From contig JAODNG010000288.1 in NCBI GenBank assembly GCA_025465385.1, forward strand, positions 1 to 8,054: DNA of 8,054 nt, read 5' to 3'. The notes below the pieces were generated by a model. It searched no databases. It was not told where the DNA came from and saw nothing but the letters and a program-made list of their open reading frames with translations. Position 1 is the first letter of the stretch. Each line of letters begins with the position of its first letter. This DNA is from Pseudonocardiales bacterium (GTDB taxonomy: Bacteria; Actinomycetota; Actinomycetes; Mycobacteriales; Pseudonocardiaceae). The position numbers and the translations under genes were made by a program. Shown here piece by piece: positions 1 through 6,700 of the stretch.

Positions 1-207
1 AAGCAGCCCGACCCGCCGAAGCAGACCGACCCGTCAAAGCAGGCCAAGCAGCCCGACCCGCCGAAGCAGGCCAAGCAGCCCGACCCGCCGAAGCAGGCCG
101 ACCCGACAAAGCAGGCCGACCTGCCAAAGCAGGCCAAACAGCCCGACCCGCCGAAGCAGGCCGACCCGCCAAAGCAGGCCAAACAGCCCGATCCGCCGAA
201 GCAGTCC
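1..207 (+). repeat. Tandem coding repeat, 18-nt and 27-nt units
   Basis: The array consists of imperfect copies of an 18-nt unit (aagcaggccgacccgccg type) and a 27-nt version carrying an extra aagcaggcc. All units are multiples of 9 nt, so expansion or contraction keeps the reading frame. About nine units are visible and the array probably starts upstream of the window. Such arrays change copy number by slippage or unequal recombination and are often collapsed in short-read assemblies. Confidence 0.85.
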
Positions 208-270
208 GACCAGACGGACAAACCCGCGAGTCCCGATCAGTCGAGCGCGCACAAGGGCAAGCCGAGCTAA
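1..270 (+). CDS. 3' end of a protein with a Lys/Gln/Pro/Asp repeat tail (5' part outside window)
   Basis: Frame 1 is open from base 1 to a TAA at 268-270 and gives 89 residues. No start lies in the window, so this is the C-terminus of a longer gene. The residues are six-residue units of the type KQ[A/T/P]DPP, some expanded to nine (KQAKQPDPP), followed by a non-repeated end, SDQTDKPASPDQSSAHKGKPS with its final Ser before the stop. The tail has many Lys, Gln, Pro and Asp and no hydrophobic stretch, so it should be disordered and extended. Tails like this occur on actinobacterial cell-surface, wall-spanning and DNA-binding proteins, but nothing visible identifies the family. The codon pattern fits this frame: repeat units keep the same amino acids while synonymous third positions vary (aag/aaa, ccg/cca, gac/gat). 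That argues for real coding on the plus strand. The minus strand across the repeat is also open, giving a Leu/Arg/Gly-rich translation that looks like a shadow. Function unknown. Confidence 0.72.
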   Translation, partial: KQPDPPKQTDPSKQAKQPDPPKQAKQPDPPKQADPTKQADLPKQAKQPDPPKQADPPKQAKQPDPPKQSDQTDKPASPDQSSAHKGKPS

Positions 271-307
271 CAATCCCAGCCCTACGGATCCTCTGGTAGC
301 TCTCTTT

Positions 308-371
308 CTCCCGAACTCCACAGCAGCGCTATCCACGGCTGGCGCAACAGCTCTGCTGTGGAGTTCGGGAG
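308..371. terminator. Long perfect hairpin between convergent genes, likely bidirectional terminator
   Basis: The 19-nt arm at 308-326 (ctcccgaactccacagcag) is exactly complementary to 353-371. After one mismatch, three more pairs (328-330 with 349-351) extend the stem, leaving an 18-nt loop. It sits 37 nt after the stop of the repeat-tail gene and 75 nt beyond the stop of the convergent BKACE gene. No U-tract follows on either strand. This resembles the U-less hairpins proposed as terminators in high-GC actinobacteria. The position between two gene ends supports that role. A transcript-stabilising 3' structure or a dispersed palindromic element is an alternative. Confidence 0.65.
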
Positions 372-446
372 CCTGAGTCAATCTCACCCTGTGATCCGCG
401 CGCAGAGCGTGGTAGCGCCGGGTGCATTCTCCGGACGGATACACCC

Positions 447-1307
447 TCAGTTGCTCCGATCGGTTGTCGCCGATGCGGTGGTCTGATTGAGGTGAAGCAG
501 CTGCCTGGTCTCCGCAGGACTGGCCGGGTAACGGTCGTATTCCGCGCAGAGATCGGCTAGCCGGGCCACCAGCTCTGCGTTGGACTGGGCCAGCCGTCCC
601 TTCTCGTAGTAGATGTTGTCTTCCAAACCGGTGCGGACGTGCCCGCCGCGGCGCAGTGCCCACCGGTTGGCCTCCAGCTGGAACCGGCCGATCGCGGCGC
701 AGGTCCATGTCGCGTCCGGGATCAGCTCCCTCAACTCTGACCTGAAGAAGTCGAGAATCGACTCCTTTGGCGGCAAAGTGTTCTTGATGCCCATCACGAG
801 CTGGACGTGCGGCGGCGGCGCGAGCAGCCCTCTCTTGAGTAGATCAACGCAGCTGTAGAGCATCGCGAAATCAAAGATCTCGATTTCTGGTTTGATGCCG
901 AGGTCCAACATCCGCGCGGCCTGTTGCTCGACAAGCTGCGGCGGGTTCTCATATACCGAAGTTGCGAAGTTGACCGAGCCGGTGGACAGCGAGGCCATCT
1001 CCGGCCGAAGCTCCAGGCACGAGAACCGCTCGTCCGGGCTGCGACCGCGGCCTCCGGTGGACAACTGCACGATTGCGTCCGGGCGCTCGTGTTTGATCCC
1101 GTCATGGACGGTCCGGTACCGGTGCACATCGGAGCTCGGACGCTGTTGGTCGTCACGTACGTGTACATGCACGATCGTCGCGCCGGCGTCGATGGCCTCC
1201 ACTGCGGAGACCACCTGCTCTTCGGGCGTCACTGGCAAGGCGGGGTTGTCCGCCTTCGTCGGAATGGACCCTGTTATAGCGACGGTAATGGCCGCAGGAG
1301 TGGCCAT
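447..1307 (-). CDS. Beta-keto acid cleavage enzyme (BKACE / DUF849, Kce-like)
   Basis: The 286-residue product matches the Zn-dependent BKACE family (founder Kce, 3-keto-5-aminohexanoate cleavage enzyme). These cytoplasmic TIM-barrel enzymes combine a beta-keto acid with acetyl-CoA to give acetoacetate plus a new acyl-CoA. Counting from the ATG at 1307, landmarks appear in family order: the N-terminal strand with ITGSIPTKADNPALPVTPEE, the HVH pair of IVHVHVRD (metal ligands), QLSTGGRG, EMASLSTGSVNF, and near the C-terminus GHVRTGLEDNIY, whose Glu is the remaining metal ligand in the family. The length is normal and nothing is missing. The ATG at 1307 is preferred over an in-frame start at 1418 because AGGAGG lies 4 nt upstream, family homology begins there, and the extra 37 residues are basic and unlike the family. 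The gene is monocistronic on its strand and divergent from a broken maleylacetate reductase. The substrate cannot be fixed from sequence; see findings for a 3-oxoadipate hypothesis. Confidence 0.93.
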   Translation of the reverse strand: MATPAAITVAITGSIPTKADNPALPVTPEEQVVSAVEAIDAGATIVHVHVRDDQQRPSSDVHRYRTVHDGIKHERPDAIVQLSTGGRGRSPDERFSCLELRPEMASLSTGSVNFATSVYENPPQLVEQQAARMLDLGIKPEIEIFDFAMLYSCVDLLKRGLLAPPPHVQLVMGIKNTLPPKESILDFFRSELRELIPDATWTCAAIGRFQLEANRWALRRGGHVRTGLEDNIYYEKGRLAQSNAELVARLADLCAEYDRYPASPAETRQLLHLNQTTASATTDRSN

Positions 1308-1533
1308 TGCGCCTCCTCTCCTTTTCCCTCTAGCATTGCGCAGCTGCGACCCGGGTGCCACAGAGACTGCACCTTCACGCCGTACATCTCGCCGAGTGGG
1401 CTGGCGATAAGCTTTCATCTCGCGCTGCTGAATGTGTGGTCTGGCTCAACTGGCGCTGCCTTCCGGTCTGGAAGAGGTTGTAAACCAGTGGGTTTTGTGT
1501 ACGACGTGGCCGCCTCCAGGGTTACCTCGCGGT
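1308..1533. other. Divergent intergenic region between BKACE and the reductase remnant
   Basis: These 226 bases hold the leader of the BKACE gene and, on the plus strand, the sequence that replaced the missing front of the maleylacetate reductase. No plus-strand frame here shows the reductase's N-terminal nucleotide-binding motifs. One small dyad, AAACC-AGTG-GGTTT at 1482-1495, could be an operator but has only 5-bp arms. I found no convincing -35/-10 pair on either strand. Confidence 0.5.
1312..1317 (-). promoter_or_regulatory. Shine-Dalgarno site that sets the BKACE start
   Basis: On the minus strand AGGAGG is followed by CGCA and the ATG at 1307. It lies within a longer purine stretch (AAAAGGAGAGGAGG). 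The spacer is a little short at 4 nt, but no comparable site precedes the upstream start at 1418. Confidence 0.8.
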
Positions 1534-2250
1534 CCCACCACCTACGCGGGCAGCGAGATGACGCCGATCTGGGGAGTGACTGATGGCGGTCGCAAGACCA
1601 CCGGCCGCGACCCCACCGTGCTGCCCGCAACGGTGGTTTACGACCCTGCGCTGACTACGTCGTTACCGGCTGATATCTCCGCCGCGAGCGGCATGAATGC
1701 TCTAGCTCACCTCGTCGAGGGCCTGTATGCGCCCGACGCTTCACCGGTCACAGCCGTGCTCGCCGAGGAAGGGATCCGCGCCCTGGCCGATGCGTTGCCG
1801 CGGGTCGTCGTTGCGCCTGGTGATCTCGATGCCCGGGCCTGTGCCCTCTACGGCGCGTGGTTGGCTGGCTGGGTGCTGGGAACCGCCGGAATGGGCCTGC
1901 ACCACAAGATCTGTCATGTGCTCGGCGGGGCCTACAACCTGCCGCACGCTGGGACCCATTCCGCGGTGCTCCCGTTCGTCACCGCCTACAACGCTCCTGC
2001 GGCGCCGGCGGCGATGGTCCGCGCAGCTCGTGCGCTCGGCGCGCAGGATCCGGCCCGTGCGCTATGGAAGCTGGCTGAGCGGATCGGGGCGCCGACGTCG
2101 CTCGCGCAGGTCGGCCTGGATTCCGGCCGAATTCCGGAGGCTGCCCGGCTGGTCGTCGAGACTTCCCCGGTCAATCCTCGCCCGGTCGACAGAGCGGCCG
2201 TCGACGAGTTGCTCCGCGCTGCATACGTCGGCAGGCTCCCCGGGGCTTAG
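1534..2250 (+). pseudogene. Maleylacetate reductase-type Fe-ADH, 5'-truncated remnant
   Basis: From 1534 to the TAG at 2248-2250 the frame encodes 238 residues that read as the C-terminal two thirds of a maleylacetate reductase. This family (about 350 residues, iron-containing alcohol dehydrogenase superfamily) reduces maleylacetate to 3-oxoadipate with NAD(P)H in hydroxyquinol, resorcinol and chloroaromatic breakdown. Family motifs in order are PTTYAGSEMTPI, GGRKTTGRDPTVLPATVVYD, SGMNALAHLVEGLYAPDA, ALYGAWLAGWVLGTAGMGLH followed by HKICHVLGG, and LPHAGTHSAVLPF. The roughly 115 residues that should precede PTTYAG, including the GGGS nucleotide-binding region, are absent. The frame stays open upstream to 1432, but that part (LALPSGLEEVVNQWVLCTTW and on) is unlike the family and has no Shine-Dalgarno site. 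Loss of the cofactor domain makes a functional reductase very unlikely. The retained part has no internal stop or frameshift, so the truncation may be fairly recent. An unrecognised short protein of unknown use is the only alternative. Confidence 0.85.
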
Positions 2251-2291
2251 CGCGGTCGCGCGCCAGCACCACCGGTTGGCCGCGGCCACAG

Positions 2292-2468
2292 GGCAACGCC
2301 ATCGTCTGGCGCCGCGCGCATGAGAAGGCTGCAGTCGCCGTGTGCGGCCCGCTGATCGACCTACTGCTGCTCATCTACAAGCGGCTCCCCGCCCGCAGCG
2401 AGGGAATCGAAATCCTTGGCGATGTGCAGTTGCTCGACTTCTGGCTGGAGCGGGTCAGCTTCAGGTGA
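2292..2468 (+). pseudogene. Mycothiol-dependent maleylpyruvate isomerase-like protein, C-terminal remnant
   Basis: Frame 3 from 2292 to the TGA at 2466-2468 encodes 58 residues: GNAIVWRRAHEKAAVAVCGP, then LIDLLLLIYKRLPAR, and finally LGDVQLLDFWLERVSF. This is the typical end of the actinobacterial mycothiol-dependent maleylpyruvate isomerase/DinB-like family (TIGR03083 type): a charged strand, a 'GP..DLLLL.(Y/W)' helix, then a 'GD..LL..WL..V.F' terminus. Full-length members are about 200-270 residues; here the N-terminal four-helix domain with its metal-binding His is missing. The frame remains open upstream (STTGWPRPQ precedes) but overlaps the end of the reductase remnant in another frame, and no start or ribosome site is visible. 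It begins 41 nt after the reductase stop, so both remnants may come from one former operon. The minus strand of the same DNA is read by the 3' end of the GH43 gene. Confidence 0.78.
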
Positions 2469-3482
2469 GTGGTGGCGATGGTCATACCTTCGCGCTGGCA
2501 TCGGCGCACCGACTTGCACTGTGGCGAACCGGATCGCCGCCACGAACATGGCACGGCGGGTGGGGATTGTGTAGGCGTGGAAGACCAAGAAATCGTGCCG
2601 GTGGGTGTGCAGCACGTCCTGCCCGCCCGGGTTCTGGTACGCGTCGTGGAGCGTGTGCTGGTTGAGTAACTCCCCCTGGTGCTTGACGAACTCATCGCAC
2701 AGCGCGTCCGCGGTCGCGTAATTGATGAAGTACCGGCCGCTGTTGTAGGCGTTGCCCGAGTAGAACAGCACGTACTTGCCGCCGTGGCGAAGGATCGCTG
2801 GCGCCTCCACGGTGTGATCTTCGTCGGCCCGGTCCGCCCGGATCACCGCCCGCCGGTGCCCGATCGTTGCCGTGCCGTCGGCGTTCAGCCGTTGGAGCCA
2901 GATCGTGGCGTTACCCTCGCGGCTGGCGCTGTAGAGCAGGTAATGCGTGCCGTCAGTGTCGGTGAACGGTTTGGGGTCGATGTCGTCGGCATCCCCGGGC
3001 TGGCACACCAGCGGCTGCGATCCGGTCGAGTGGAACGGACCCTCAGGCGCCCACGCCTGCGCGACCCCGATGCACTGGACGTGCCGGCTCGCCGAACGGG
3101 CGGTGAAGTACAGCAGGTAGCCGTCGTCGCCGCGTGCGGTGACAGCGGGTGCCCACACGCTGCCATCACCGGCGGCGGTCTTGTCCACCCATGCCGGCAG
3201 CTCCGGCATGGCGTCGCGGGCGTGGCTCCATTCGGCGGTCAGGCGCCTCGAGCGCTGCACCGGAACGTGAAAGGTCTCGGCTCCGTAGCGGCTGGCCGTG
3301 GAGTAGGCGTAGTAGGTGCCGCCGACCGACAGGACCGTCGGGTCCGCAAAATCGTGCGGAATCGACGGCTCAACCGGCGGTCGCAACACCGCCCCGGTGG
3401 TCATCGCGACCACCGCCGCGACCGCCGGCACGGTCATCAGCGGCTTCCGCCAGCCGCGGCCCCCAAGCCAAGACATCGCCAC
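2361..3482 (-). CDS. Secreted or membrane-anchored GH43-like glycosidase with aberrant C-terminus
   Basis: The 373-residue product reads as a five-bladed beta-propeller of glycoside hydrolase family 43 (arabinanase, arabinofuranosidase and xylosidase activities). Residues 12-33 form an N-terminal signal or anchor: WRKP, then the hydrophobic run LMTVPAVAAVVAMTTGAVL, so it should act outside the membrane. The three catalytic acids are in place: Asp47 in HDFADPTVL (general base), Asp169 in DDIDPKPF (pKa modulator) and Glu226 in TVEAPAIL (general acid). Propeller motifs include YYAYST, SVWAPAV, YLLYSAS, YVLFYSGN and NPGGQDVLHT. Family-like sequence ends near residue 319 (RRAMFVAAIRF, about 2526). 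The next ~54 codons are His/Arg/Glu-rich, unlike the family, and the last 36 are antisense to the isomerase remnant, so the native end was probably lost. The start is GTG at 3482 or ATG at 3476; neither has a clear Shine-Dalgarno site. The gene follows the mbtH-like gene by 73 nt on the same strand. Substrate is unknown. Confidence 0.83.
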   Translation of the reverse strand: MAMSWLGGRGWRKPLMTVPAVAAVVAMTTGAVLRPPVEPSIPHDFADPTVLSVGGTYYAYSTASRYGAETFHVPVQRSRRLTAEWSHARDAMPELPAWVDKTAAGDGSVWAPAVTARGDDGYLLYFTARSASRHVQCIGVAQAWAPEGPFHSTGSQPLVCQPGDADDIDPKPFTDTDGTHYLLYSASREGNATIWLQRLNADGTATIGHRRAVIRADRADEDHTVEAPAILRHGGKYVLFYSGNAYNSGRYFINYATADALCDEFVKHQGELLNQHTLHDAYQNPGGQDVLHTHRHDFLVFHAYTIPTRRAMFVAAIRFATVQVGAPMPARRYDHRHHSPEADPLQPEVEQLHIAKDFDSLAAGGEPLVDEQQ

Positions 3483-3555
3483 GAAAACTACTCGACGAGC
3501 AACGGGTGCGAGCCCTCGAGACGACCTCCACCCGAGTGACCTGCGAGGAGCATGT
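3483..3555 (-). other. Gap between mbtH-like gene and GH43 gene
   Basis: This 73-nt gap contains only a weak hairpin (CGGGTG/CACCCG arms at 3503-3508 and 3529-3534, 20-nt loop) followed on the minus strand by GTCGAGTAGTTTTC. It could be an inefficient terminator after the mbtH-like gene. The evidence is too thin to say whether the GH43 gene is part of the NRPS transcript. Confidence 0.3.
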
Positions 3556-3771
3556 TCAGGGCTGTTTTCCCATGGCCTCGATCAGGCTCTTTGGACGCAT
3601 GTCGGTCCAGTGCTCGTCGACGTAGTCGACACAGGACCGTCGATCGGCGCTGGCCAGGACGACGGTCCATCCTGCGGGAACGTCGGCGAAGGTGGGCCAC
3701 AGCGAGTGTTGGGCCTCATCATTGACCAGCACGTGGAAGATGCCGTTCTCATCGTCGAATGGATTGCTCAC
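3556..3771 (-). CDS. MbtH-like protein, NRPS adenylation-domain partner
   Basis: The 71-residue product is a complete MbtH-like protein. These small cytoplasmic proteins bind NRPS adenylation domains and are needed for their solubility or activity. It starts SNPFDDENGIFHVLVND after the initiator and carries the family signature: N17-x-E19, S23-L24-W25-P26, P32-x-G34-W35 and W55-T56-D57-x-R59-P60-K61, with the three invariant Trp residues. The usual Leu of the CLDY segment is Val48 here, a mild change. The start is a GTG at 3771 whose last two bases begin the stop of the NRPS gene (GTGA, 4-nt overlap). AAGGAG lies 6 nt upstream, inside the NRPS coding sequence. An in-frame ATG at 3918 would add 49 residues that overlap the NRPS and do not resemble the family. 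The overlap implies translational coupling, so this protein most likely serves the adjacent synthetase, although MbtH-like proteins can act on other systems in the same cell. Confidence 0.97.
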   Translation of the reverse strand: MSNPFDDENGIFHVLVNDEAQHSLWPTFADVPAGWTVVLASADRRSCVDYVDEHWTDMRPKSLIEAMGKQP

Positions 3772-6700
3772 CGGGAGCTCCTTGGATGATTGTTGATGAT
3801 GTCCAGATGTTTGGCCAGTATTCGACCGATGTGAGCCAATGGCGCTGGCTGTGTCATGGTGTTGTGCGTGCAGGCGATTTCGTAGGTGTCGATGTGACCC
3901 CTTACCAGTGGGCGCCACGCGTCGCTATTGAGTGCATCTGCCGGCTTATCATGTGTCGCATGGAAGTAGAGCAGGTCGCCGTCAAAACAGCCCACCGCCG
4001 AGGCGGACCTGAGTGTGGCATTGTGGGCGTAGATCTCGATGAACGCTTCGACGTGGCGTTGCTCCAGACCGGCCAGTAGTTCGACCTCATCGCGGAGGAT
4101 CGCCGCGACCTCGGCCACTCTCAGTGGGTGGTCAATGGTGACCAATGGGTGGCCAGTAACCTCAAGCAGAAGAGCCAGCAAATCGTGCTGCGTCGGCAGC
4201 GAAATGCGCCTTCGCCGGACGTGGAGGGGTGCGGAATCCAGCATGGCCAGCAGCGCTACCGATTCATTGTGGTCTTGCAAGCGGACGGCGATGGCGTGGG
4301 CCACGGTGCCACCGAAGGACCACCCCAGTAGGTGATACGGCCCGGTGGGTTGCACGGTGCGGATGTGATCGACGTAGTCGGCGACCATGTCCTCAAGCGT
4401 GGCAGGAAGTGCACCTGGGGTGGCTAGACCAGAGGCCTGCAGTGCGTAGATCGGCTGGTCGGGACCTAGATGACGGAGCAATCCGGCATAACACCAGCTC
4501 AGTCCGCCGGCCGGGTGAATACAGAACAGGGGTGGTTGGACTCCGCGCGCACGGATGGGCAACAGCACCTCGAAGGCGTCCCGCTGCACAGCGGTGTCTG
4601 CCAGCCGGGCCAGACCCGCCACTGTGGGCGTTTCAAACAGTGTGCGGATAGATAAATTCATCTCGAGTGCCGCGCGTATCCGGGAGATCAAGCGGGTGGC
4701 GAGCAGGGAATGCCCACCCAGATCGAAAAAGTCGTCATCGATTCCCACCCGAGTCAGGCCGAGTACTTCGGCGAAGATCGCACACAATATGTGTTCCTGT
4801 GGGGTGCGCGGTCCTCGCCCGGACTCGGCTACGGTGGCCTCGGGTGCGGGGAGGGCGGCTCGGTCCAATTTCCCGTTCGAAGTGATCGGCAACGCGTCCA
4901 GTGCCACGAATACCGCGGGTACCATGTACTCCGGCAACCGCGCTCGCGCAAACTCCCGCAGCACCTCCGGTCGGCAACCATTTCCCGCTGCGACGACATA
5001 GGCGACCAACCGCTTATTCCCAGGCTGATCCTCGCGGGCGACCACCACGGCCTGCGCAACCTCAGAACGCTCGCTGAGCACGGCCTCGATCTCACCGGGC
5101 TCGATCCGGAACCCGCGAACCTTGACCTGGTCATCGGCCCGCCGCACAAACACCAGGCCACCATCAGCGTTCCAGCGGACCACATCCCCCGTGCGATACA
5201 TCCGCGACCCCGGCTGACCAAACGGGCACGCCACAAACCGTCCTGCAGTCAACCCTGGCCGATGGAGATACCCCCGAGCCAACCCCAACCCGGCGATATA
5301 CAACTCACCGGTCACCCCCGGAGGCACCGGCCGCAACCCGCTATCGAGCACAAACACCTGCGTATTAGAGATCGGCCCACCAATCGGCACGGTGCCCTGC
5401 ACCTGATAGGGAGGCCGCATCCCGTGATAGGTAGCAAAGGTGGTGGTTTCAGTCGGGCCGTAGACATGCATCACCGCAGTCTCAGGACACGCGTCCAGGA
5501 CGGACTGAATCGCAGGAGGAGAAACCATTTCCCCTCCGGTCCATACCTCCCGTGCACCGGCGAAGCAGTCCGGGCACTGCTCAGCCAATAAGTTGAACAA
5601 CATAGTTGTAAAGAACAGGCCGGTGATCTCATTGTACCTGATCAACCTTTCCAGGGTGAAAAGATCCAACGTGCTGGGCGGCGCGACTACGATTTGGCCA
5701 CCGGACAGTAGCGGCACCCAGATTTCATATGTCGACGCATCGAAAGTGTGCGGCGAGTGCAGCAACACCCGCTTGTGGTTGCCGCCGTGCCAACACGGGT
5801 CCAGCGCCAACTTCGCCACGTTGCGATGCGTGACCGCGATGCCCTTCGGTATCCCCGTGGACCCGGAGGTGTACATAACATAGGCGAGCTGCTCGGGATC
5901 ACAGGCAATCCCGGGACCGCCCCCATCGTGGCGATCGTGCGCCGTGAGACACGAGTGGGTGGGATTGGTGTGGGGTTGCTGGTCGAGCAGGGCCTGGGTG
6001 CCCGGGTGGTCGAGGATCAGTTGAGGGGTGGTCGGGGAGATGCACATCGTGGTGTGGCTGGTGGTGAGCAGCATGGTGGGGTGGGCGTCGGTGAGCATGA
6101 AGCCCACGCGGGTGGCGGGATAATCGGAATCCAGGGGGAGGTACGCCGCGCCGGCCTTCAGCACTCCCAGGATGGCGACGATGAGTTGGGGGCAGCGGGG
6201 CAGCGCGAGCGCGACGATGTGCTCCGGGCCGATCCCGCGAGCAATTAACAGATGGGCGAGTTGGTTGGCGGCGGCGTTGAGCTCGGTGTAGGACATCTCC
6301 ATGTCTTCAAAGATCACCGCGGTCTTGTCAGGGCTGCACACCACTTGTTGTCCGAATAATTCCGGCAGCGTAGCCGCGGGCACTTCTCGGGTGGTGTTGT
6401 TGCAGTCCACCAGCAAGTGGTGACGCTCCTCAGCGGAAAGAATGTCGATTTGGCTGAGGGGCTGGTCGGGATTAGCGGCCACCGCGTTGAGGAGGTGCAA
6501 CCAACGGGCCACAATGGTCTCGGTGCTGGCGTGGTCGAACAGGTCGGTGGCGTAGTGGATGCGACCGTTGATCCCGGCCGGTTCTGCGTTCCTGTCGTGG
6601 TGTTCGCCCAATTCGACCACCAGGTCGAATTTGGCTGTCTGGGTGTCCACTGGCTGGGCGGTGACTTCAAGCCCGGGCAGGTCCAAGCCTGGGGACGCAG

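Noticed and set aside
34..708. Long minus-strand open frame rich in Leu, Arg, Gly and Val over the repeat region
   Set aside because: Its Leu-rich part is the reverse complement of the plus-strand Lys/Gln/Pro/Asp repeat, it crosses the terminator hairpin, and it overlaps the BKACE 3' end in another frame. No known family pattern.
655..718. Short GC-rich inverted repeats inside coding regions (BKACE, NRPS)
   Set aside because: Expected by chance in high-GC coding DNA; none has the length or placement of the 308-371 hairpin.
1308..1418. N-terminally extended BKACE starting at the ATG at 1418
   Set aside because: The added 37 residues are basic and unlike the family, no Shine-Dalgarno site precedes 1418, and a strong one precedes 1307.
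1432..1533. Start of the reductase at the ATG at 1432 as a functional short gene
   Set aside because: The first ~34 residues do not match the family and no ribosome site is visible; treated as readthrough in front of a truncated gene.
924..1583. Plus-strand open frame antisense to BKACE
   Set aside because: Shadow of a high-GC gene; no motifs, and it crosses the BKACE start and leader.
2679..3539. 286-codon plus-strand open frame antisense to the GH43 gene
   Set aside because: Arg/Val/Gly-rich shadow translation without motifs; the minus strand has clear GH43 catalytic motifs.
3772..3918. 49-residue N-terminal extension of the MbtH-like protein from an ATG at 3918
   Set aside because: Lies wholly inside the NRPS 3' end in another frame; family homology begins right at the GTG at 3771, which has AAGGAG in front.
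4710..5591. 293-codon plus-strand open frame antisense to the A domain
   Set aside because: Shadow of the NRPS; His/Pro/Arg-rich with no recognisable domain.
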